Assembly: GCF_040720935.1 (NCBI RefSeq)
Contig: NZ_JBFDAE010000009.1
Span: 62,001-126,000 of the forward strand
Direction of reading: 5' to 3'
DNA: 64,000 nt
Source of the DNA: Jejuia sp040720935
Lineage (GTDB): Bacteria > Bacteroidota > Bacteroidia > Flavobacteriales > Flavobacteriaceae
Positions 58,532 through 64,000 of this stretch are shown one piece after another. The position numbers were made by a program, and so were the translations under genes. Every line of letters begins with the position of its first letter. Within the stretch, counting starts at the first letter, position 1. Below the pieces are notes generated by a model that was not told the DNA's origin, did no database searches, and saw only the letters and a list, made by a program, of their open reading frames with translations.

Positions 58532-58539
58532 TACCTTTG
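58532..58539 (+). promoter_or_regulatory. -7 promoter box of der
   Basis: TACCTTTG matches TAnnTTTG, 17 bases before the der ATG at 58557. Confidence 0.5.
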
Positions 58540-58556
58540 CAGCCAATTTAAGGATT

Positions 58557-59861
58557 ATGAGTAATATAGTAGCCATTGTAGGAAGACCAAATGTTGGAAA
58601 ATCAACATTTTTCAATCGTTTAATTCAAAAACGGGAAGCAATCGTTGATGCTGTGAGTGGCGTAACAAGAGATCGCCATTATGGTAAAACCGATTGGAAC
58701 GGCAGAGAGTTTTCTTTAATCGATACAGGTGGGTACGTTAAAGGAAGTGATGATGTTTTTGAAGCTGAAATCGACAAGCAGGTGGAGTTGGCAATAGACG
58801 AAGCAGATGCTATAATTTTTATGGTTGATGTAGAATCTGGAGTTACAGGAATGGATGAAGATGTTGCGAAATTGTTGAGAAAAGTTTCCAAACCAGTTTT
58901 TTTGGTGGTCAATAAAGTTGATAATGGCAAACGAGCAGAAGATGCAGTAGAGTTTTATTCATTGGGATTGGGCGATTATTATACCGTTGCAAGTATTAAT
59001 GGCAGCGGCACGGGAGAATTATTGGATGCTTTAGTTGAAGCGCTTCCAGAAAAGGAAGAGGTTGTAGAAGAAGATCTACCGAGGTTTGCTGTAGTAGGGA
59101 GGCCAAATGCGGGTAAGTCATCCTTTATTAACGCTTTAATAGGGCAGGATAGATACATTGTTACAGATATTCCGGGCACAACACGAGATGCTATTGACAC
59201 AAAATATAATCGTTTTGGTTTTGAGTTTAATTTGGTAGATACTGCTGGTATTAGAAGAAAATCCAAAGTTAAGGAAGATTTAGAGTTTTATTCCGTAATG
59301 CGAAGTGTGCGTGCCATTGAGTATAGCGATGTCTGTTTATTGGTTTTAGATGCAAATAGAGGTTTTGACGGACAGGTTCAAAATATTTTTTGGTTAGCAG
59401 AGCGTAATAAAAAGGGTATTGTGGTTTTAGTTAACAAATGGGATTTGGTGGAGAAAGACCATAAATCTGTCAAAGAATTCGAAAAAGCGATTAGAAAAGA
59501 AATGGAACCTTTTACAGATGTGCCTATTGTTTTCATTTCAGCATTAACAAAACAGCGTATTTTTAAAGCGATTGAAACAGCGGTTGAGGTCTATAAAAAT
59601 CGGTCTAAAAAGATTAAGACAAGTAAGTTGAATGAGGTGCTGTTGCCAATTATTGAGCATTATCCACCACCAGCATATAAAGGTAAATTTGTAAAGATTA
59701 AATACATCATGCAGTTACCTACACCAACGCCACAATTTGCATTTTTCTGTAATTTACCCCAGTACGTACAAGATTCCTATAAACGTTATTTAGAAAATAA
59801 ACTACGTGAGAATTTTGGGTTTCATGGAGTGCCTATTAGTGTTTATATGCGGAAGAAGTAG
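58557..59861 (+). CDS. der: GTPase Der (EngA)
   Basis: This 434-residue tandem GTPase acts in 50S ribosome assembly. Start at MSNIVAIVGRPNVGKS; the longer frame from 58347 lies over the divergent gene. Domain 1: GRPNVGKS, DTGG, NKVD. Domain 2: GRPNAGKS (near residue 180), DTAG, NKWD and SALTKQRI. The C-terminal KH-like domain (~355-434) has PPAYKGKFVKIKYIMQLPTP and NFGFHGVPISVYMRKK. Length fits. Confidence 0.96.
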   Translation: MSNIVAIVGRPNVGKSTFFNRLIQKREAIVDAVSGVTRDRHYGKTDWNGREFSLIDTGGYVKGSDDVFEAEIDKQVELAIDEADAIIFMVDVESGVTGMDEDVAKLLRKVSKPVFLVVNKVDNGKRAEDAVEFYSLGLGDYYTVASINGSGTGELLDALVEALPEKEEVVEEDLPRFAVVGRPNAGKSSFINALIGQDRYIVTDIPGTTRDAIDTKYNRFGFEFNLVDTAGIRRKSKVKEDLEFYSVMRSVRAIEYSDVCLLVLDANRGFDGQVQNIFWLAERNKKGIVVLVNKWDLVEKDHKSVKEFEKAIRKEMEPFTDVPIVFISALTKQRIFKAIETAVEVYKNRSKKIKTSKLNEVLLPIIEHYPPPAYKGKFVKIKYIMQLPTPTPQFAFFCNLPQYVQDSYKRYLENKLRENFGFHGVPISVYMRKK

Positions 59862-59885
59862 GTTTGTTATTGAGGTTTTATAAAT

Positions 59886-61610
59886 TTAAAGTTCAGACAG
59901 AAAATTAGAGCATTCTAATCTGATATACTCTATTTCAGAAGAAGGGATTTTTATTTGTTTTTTTAAGATTTTATTGGCCATATAAACTGCATTTTTAGTT
60001 TTTCCGTGGAGTTTATAGAGCAAAAATAATTTATAATTAGGAACAAATTTTTTGGGTAACATATTAATTGCTTTTTTGTAATAAAACTCAGCTTCTTCAA
60101 AATTTTCAGTTTTTTGACAATCGCCTAGAAGTTCCCATATATAATGCTCGTTATAAAATTTGCTTGCTTTTAGTAAAATAGGTTTGCCTATTTTACATTT
60201 TCCTTCCTCACTTATCGAAGCACCGTAGTTAAATAAGAAAAACCCATTATTGCCTAAACTTTTATTTGCTATTTTAAAATGCCGAATAGATGTGTTTAAA
60301 TTGCCTCCAAATGCTTCACTTTTTGATAAACTCCAAGAAGAGTAGGCTTTAATCGTATTTCTGCTCCAAAACATTCCAATTATAATCGCTAAGCTTAATA
60401 CAGTAAGTTTTAAACCGTAATGTGAATTTTTAGAATAGATAGTAGAAAAATAGTTTCTTGTTAAAAATAGCAGCGTACAAAGTATAATTAATAAGGGTAG
60501 CTCATTTAAAGGATATGAAAATTGAGACATTAATAAGAAATTAAGTAATAATGCCGAAAGTAGTACCGTTTCTCTATTCTTGATTTTATACAAATTATAA
60601 AGTATGATAGTAATTAAAATTATCACTAATAAAAATCCAATGACTCCAGTTTCAACAAACAACTGTATAAATTCATTAAACGCAAAATTTATCGTATCCG
60701 CAAGTAATGCTTCCTTAGAATTATGAGAAACCAATGCAAAGTATTCACTTTGATGCTCCATGTAAACTGGCTGAAAGTTCCCAAAGCCAATACCTGTCAA
60801 AAAATTATCTTTTATAATCTTTAAAGAGATTTTCCAAATAAAAAACCGTCCTAAAATGGAATCTGTATTTAGGTTTATTAGGAATAAACTACTGATAATT
60901 CCAATTCCAGAAAAGAACAAAAAGACAAACTTTTTTTTCAGTTTATGCTGATATTTACAATAGAGGGAGTATAAGAGTACAAATAAACAACACAATACTG
61001 CTGTTCGAGATTTTGATAAGATGATTACTGCTACAAATAAAAAAGAAAGCAAAAATAAAATGTATTTATTTAGTTTTCCTATTGGGTAAAAGAGTAATAA
61101 TCCACTACCAAGAGTAAAGCCAAAGGATAAAAAACAGGCAAATGGAGCTGGATTTGAAAAATGACCTTTTACGTAAAAAAAACGCTCACTAAGGGGTACT
61201 GATAAATTACCAAAATATTGCATTAATCCTACTAGGCTTTCAAAAAGAAAAGCTGTTAAAAATATAATAATTAAATCCTTAACTTGTTTATTGTCTTTAA
61301 AAAAACCACCTCCTAAGTAGTAATATAATAGAAAAAATAGGGATATAACAAAAAACTTAGTTGTATCGAAATAATTGGGTTTTAATAAGATTGTGAAGAA
61401 AATATAAATAAAAAATACACCTAGCACTATATCTATGCTCTTAATTTTTATGCAGAATTCTTTATAAAATAGACTTACTAATGCTAATAAAGATAAAGCG
61501 CCAATTAGTGCTATTTCTTTGCCTAAAAATGCGCCATTTGGAAGCCAATTAAAGTTAGTTACGAGCGTAGATAGAATAAAAACACCAAAAATAATGAGTC
61601 TAATCTTCAA
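59886..61610 (-). CDS. O-antigen ligase/polymerase-like membrane protein
   Basis: This 574-residue integral membrane protein has about a dozen transmembrane helices over residues 1-~420, with the Wzy_C/O-antigen-ligase-like loop between late helices (FLTGIGFGNFQPVYMEHQSE near 273-292, then FAFNEFIQLFVETGVIGFLLV). The C-terminal ~150 residues are soluble TPR-like helices (NFEEAEFYYKKAINML, GKTKNAVYMANKILKKQ). It may ligate or polymerise a polysaccharide at the outer face of the inner membrane. It overlaps the transglutaminase-like gene upstream by 11 bases. Confidence 0.8.
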   Translation of the reverse strand: MKIRLIIFGVFILSTLVTNFNWLPNGAFLGKEIALIGALSLLALVSLFYKEFCIKIKSIDIVLGVFFIYIFFTILLKPNYFDTTKFFVISLFFLLYYYLGGGFFKDNKQVKDLIIIFLTAFLFESLVGLMQYFGNLSVPLSERFFYVKGHFSNPAPFACFLSFGFTLGSGLLLFYPIGKLNKYILFLLSFLFVAVIILSKSRTAVLCCLFVLLYSLYCKYQHKLKKKFVFLFFSGIGIISSLFLINLNTDSILGRFFIWKISLKIIKDNFLTGIGFGNFQPVYMEHQSEYFALVSHNSKEALLADTINFAFNEFIQLFVETGVIGFLLVIILITIILYNLYKIKNRETVLLSALLLNFLLMSQFSYPLNELPLLIILCTLLFLTRNYFSTIYSKNSHYGLKLTVLSLAIIIGMFWSRNTIKAYSSWSLSKSEAFGGNLNTSIRHFKIANKSLGNNGFFLFNYGASISEEGKCKIGKPILLKASKFYNEHYIWELLGDCQKTENFEEAEFYYKKAINMLPKKFVPNYKLFLLYKLHGKTKNAVYMANKILKKQIKIPSSEIEYIRLECSNFLSEL

Positions 61611-63696
61611 AGTAAGTGCTTATATTATCGTGGTTTAAAAATAATTGTTTGCTGTTATGATATATAAACGGTAGTTCTTCTTTTCCTTTTGTGAGATTTG
61701 ATAGCCAGTAAATTGTGTTTGATGGTAAGTTCTCAAATGTTAAATAGTTGTATTTTGATTTCTTTACCCTATGGGTTTTCCATCCGTTATCATAATAAGA
61801 TAGTTTATAGGTGTCTCTATAATTAACATAGTTATTAGCATTTCTGAACGCAAACCGAATTTTATCAATACGTTTTGGGGTTTCAAAATTTAATCCTATC
61901 CTGAAGTTGTTGGTAAACGTTTCTATGTTTCCGTCTAAACAATTATCACGGGTGTTATTAGTGCTCCATTTTTTTGGTATATCTTCAATTTTAGAATATG
62001 TTTTTATTTCATGAGCTAATACTTTGTCAGAAGGTTTTGTAATATAAGGTCTAGTACCTAATGATATGGAATCTGTGGGTGCTTTTCTTGTAAAACACTC
62101 AAATATTGACAAATAAGAAACTGCGTTATTTTGAGTTTTAAAGCGCGCATATTTGTATCTACTTTTACTCGTTATATTAATGTCATAAACTATAGGTAGA
62201 GGCGTTTCTTTAAGTTCATATAAGGTTTCTTCATCTGAAAAGTCTGGTTTATTTGCACCAGTAAATTTTGCGCCTTTTAAAAGTTCTAACCATTTTTTTA
62301 AATGTTCCTTTTGAGGATATTTTTCATTGACCAGAATTGTAGTTTTACTGTTATTATTTGGATTAAAATAGTGTCTGTTTCCATGTTTTGATACGTAAAA
62401 TGGGTTCCCTACGGGAGAAAAGACATCGTTATTAAAAAATCCAAAAATATAAGTTGCGTTTACAGGCACTTTATCAAACTGTACTGTTTTGGTCTTTTTA
62501 TTTATGTTTCCCCATGCTACAGGTTTCCAATGTTGTGATGCGAATATGGACAAATACGCTAAATTTTTGTTTTGAGGCATAGCGTCTATTGGAATATTTA
62601 ATGTAACTGTATTATGGTACTGGTCACTAACATCTTTTAAAAATGGAGTATCTAAATATTTAGGTACAGTCTCTTTGTTGTCTTTTATAAAATAGGGCGT
62701 GTCCTTTTGCTCTTCATAGGTTTTCTTGTAAACTTTTGAAGCCCTTTTATAAAAGAGAGAATCGCCTAAATTTTGCCATTGTGGCGAAAAAGGATGATAC
62801 ACTCCATTTTCATCACGAGAGGCGCACCAAGTGTGTCCGCCGTCTCTATTTAGCCAATTAGGTGTTTGATGGATTTCGGTTGGAATACCACAATCGTTCA
62901 ATATATTGGCCGTCCAATTTGCTTGTGTCTCACAACTTAATTTCTCCCATTTTAACACATTGTAAAACCCTAAATCGTCTTTAAAATCTACCAAGCCAGT
63001 TAAAAATCGCACTTTAGACACATAAAAATTAAAACGCTCAATAACTTTGTTTAGTGTATTTAATGAGTCTACTGTAATAAATTTGTGTAGTAGCGTTCTA
63101 TTGAAAGTAGTCGATAACTTTAATTGCTCTCCGTCCAAATATCTGTAAGGGAGTATAGTATGTTTAAACTCTTGAAAAGACATATTTTTGCAAAACCTAG
63201 AGTTTTTCCAAACATAAAAAGCATTATCTGTATGTGTAATGAGTTGATTTTTGGTTATCGTTTCAACATCATAAATAGTATCGTAGCTTACTGATAATTC
63301 TGGAGCCTTATCCAAAATTTTAGGGATAACTGTTTTGGTAGCAAACTTTAGGAAATTAATATTTGTAGTGGGTTTTGTTTGTGTTAATTCATGTTTGTAA
63401 TTGTACTTCGCTTGATGGTCTACTTCATTAAAAACAGCTTGATGTACAGGAATAGGGTTTATTGTTTTAGAGTTTGCATAATGCAAACCCATATTGTTAA
63501 TTAAAAATCTAGCTGCTACATATTTTAAACTATCCTTTTTTTTAAAATGATCTATTACTCTTAAAAGTTCTTTGCTGTTATTGCCTGTGCTCTCAGGTAT
63601 AATCCTCTTACTTTTTGTGCAACTTAAAATTAAAAATATAAGCACTAAACCCCTTAAGCTTTTTAAGGGGTTTAGTGCTTCAAATGTGTAGGTCAT
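61600..63696 (-). CDS. transglutaminase-like lipoprotein
   Basis: The 698-residue protein has a lipoprotein signal (lipobox LILSC, Cys near residue 26). A transglutaminase-like core is suggested by KLSCETQANWTANILNDCGI with Cys near 255 (Cys nucleophile with downstream GGHTWCASRDENG, His near 290 and Asp). Beyond ~360 the protein is beta-rich, and the end (~575-690: NCLDGNIETFTNNFRIGLNF then KRIDKIRFAF) looks like a discoidin-type sandwich. Its first codons lie in a perfect 17-bp hairpin (63641-63679). It is co-transcribed with the O-antigen-ligase-like gene. The substrate is unknown. Confidence 0.72.
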   Translation of the reverse strand: MTYTFEALNPLKSLRGLVLIFLILSCTKSKRIIPESTGNNSKELLRVIDHFKKKDSLKYVAARFLINNMGLHYANSKTINPIPVHQAVFNEVDHQAKYNYKHELTQTKPTTNINFLKFATKTVIPKILDKAPELSVSYDTIYDVETITKNQLITHTDNAFYVWKNSRFCKNMSFQEFKHTILPYRYLDGEQLKLSTTFNRTLLHKFITVDSLNTLNKVIERFNFYVSKVRFLTGLVDFKDDLGFYNVLKWEKLSCETQANWTANILNDCGIPTEIHQTPNWLNRDGGHTWCASRDENGVYHPFSPQWQNLGDSLFYKRASKVYKKTYEEQKDTPYFIKDNKETVPKYLDTPFLKDVSDQYHNTVTLNIPIDAMPQNKNLAYLSIFASQHWKPVAWGNINKKTKTVQFDKVPVNATYIFGFFNNDVFSPVGNPFYVSKHGNRHYFNPNNNSKTTILVNEKYPQKEHLKKWLELLKGAKFTGANKPDFSDEETLYELKETPLPIVYDINITSKSRYKYARFKTQNNAVSYLSIFECFTRKAPTDSISLGTRPYITKPSDKVLAHEIKTYSKIEDIPKKWSTNNTRDNCLDGNIETFTNNFRIGLNFETPKRIDKIRFAFRNANNYVNYRDTYKLSYYDNGWKTHRVKKSKYNYLTFENLPSNTIYWLSNLTKGKEELPFIYHNSKQLFLNHDNISTYFED
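63641..63679. repeat. perfect 17-bp inverted repeat inside the 5' end of a gene
   Basis: AGCACTAAACCCCTTAA and TTAAGGGGTTTAGTGCT enclose a 5-base loop. On the minus strand it is followed by TATATTTTTAATTTT. It covers codons 6-19 of the transglutaminase-like gene, so it is both terminator-like and coding. Confidence 0.8.
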
Positions 63697-63786
63697 AATT
63701 AATTTATTTTTAAGAATTATATTTATTACATAAATATAAACTCAATTATTAAGTTGGACAATACTCATATTTTTTAAGTGTTATTC

Positions 63787-64000
63787 TCAATATTGACTTA
63801 TATACAACTCACAATCTACTTTCCATATGTTTTCTTTCTTTTTTAAGAAATATATTATTTCACCTGCATTACTCTTATCAACTTTTATTAATGCTAAATC
63901 AAAATTTTCATTAAATATTGGAAATGACAAAGAAACATATCTATCACCAAATGTTATCTCATTAATAGGTAGCAACTTTGCTTTTAAAGAAGATATTTTT
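63787..64000 (-). CDS. hypothetical protein, 3' part only
   Basis: The frame is open to the window end, so this is the C-terminal ~70 residues of a larger protein; the TTG at 63975 is not needed as a start. It ends with KKENIWKVDCELYISQY. The pattern ITFGDRYVSLSFPIFNENF with a beta-beta layout suggests a small mixed fold (like NTF2-like proteins), but this is not certain. Function unknown. It lies 90 bases upstream of the transglutaminase gene on the same strand. Confidence 0.55.
   Translation of the reverse strand, partial: KISSLKAKLLPINEITFGDRYVSLSFPIFNENFDLALIKVDKSNAGEIIYFLKKKENIWKVDCELYISQY

Noticed and set aside
58347..58556. Longer N-terminus for Der
   Set aside because: The extension is antisense to the divergent membrane-protein gene and precedes a typical MSNIVAIVGRPNVGKS start; a -7 box lies inside it.
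58481..58615. Longer N-terminus for the membrane protein at 57974
   Set aside because: It would read antisense through the beginning of der; MSVKND at 58480 is a good start.

Overview
The window is AT-rich DNA from a member of the Bacteroidota, most likely a marine Flavobacteriaceae. Supporting signs are two secreted proteins with type IX secretion (T9SS) C-terminal sorting domains, many short lipoproteins, -7 promoter boxes of the TAnnTTTG type, weak ribosome binding sites, flavobacterial families such as DUF4846 and DUF6702, and an agar-sugar (3,6-anhydro-L-galactose) degradation locus.

Layout. 1-4.2 kb: end of a YD-repeat-like protein, a DUF4846 protein and a T9SS-secreted protein. 4.2-12 kb: an operon of ECF sigma factor, membrane-spanning TPR protein with an anti-sigma-like N-terminus, and TPR-CHAT caspase-like protease. 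Upstream lie three envelope genes that share a bipartite promoter-like motif with identical spacing. 12-21 kb: apbE, map, gpmI, pepE, GNATs, an M48 protease, tRNA-Gly(TCC), and a GxxExxY gene boxed in by repeats. 21-29 kb: two paralogous CarboxypepD_reg-like proteins, DUF6702, M1 peptidase, a TatA-type protein and a hybrid histidine kinase. 29-37 kb: a secreted Cys-rich repeat protein, an O-methyltransferase, and a kynurenine-pathway operon (kynU-kmo-SDR-3-hydroxyanthranilate dioxygenase-thioesterase-ACMSD-like amidohydrolase) whose junctions are filled with GC-rich dispersed repeats. 37-40 kb: Fe-S protein, methyltransferase, and an IS982-type element with a nonsense-mutated transposase.

39.7-55.8 kb is an agar/porphyran-type locus. 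An IclR regulator is followed by a run with the gene content expected for 3,6-anhydro-L-galactose catabolism: zinc dehydrogenase, SDR, aldehyde dehydrogenase, enolase-superfamily cycloisomerase, mutarotase, RhaT-like sugar transporter and GH117. A kelch protein, a DUF5060/GH-A-like multidomain hydrolase, a second GH117 and a GH16 follow. A perfect inverted repeat at the promoter of the catabolic run is a good candidate IclR operator. No SusC/SusD pair and no sulfatase are in view.

56-64 kb is mostly housekeeping: FKBP-type isomerase, Era, Der, then an O-antigen-ligase-like protein and a transglutaminase-like lipoprotein that overlap, and a gene cut by the window end.

The most interesting candidate system is the sigma/anti-sigma-TPR/CHAT operon with its possible neighbouring regulon (4.2-12 kb).
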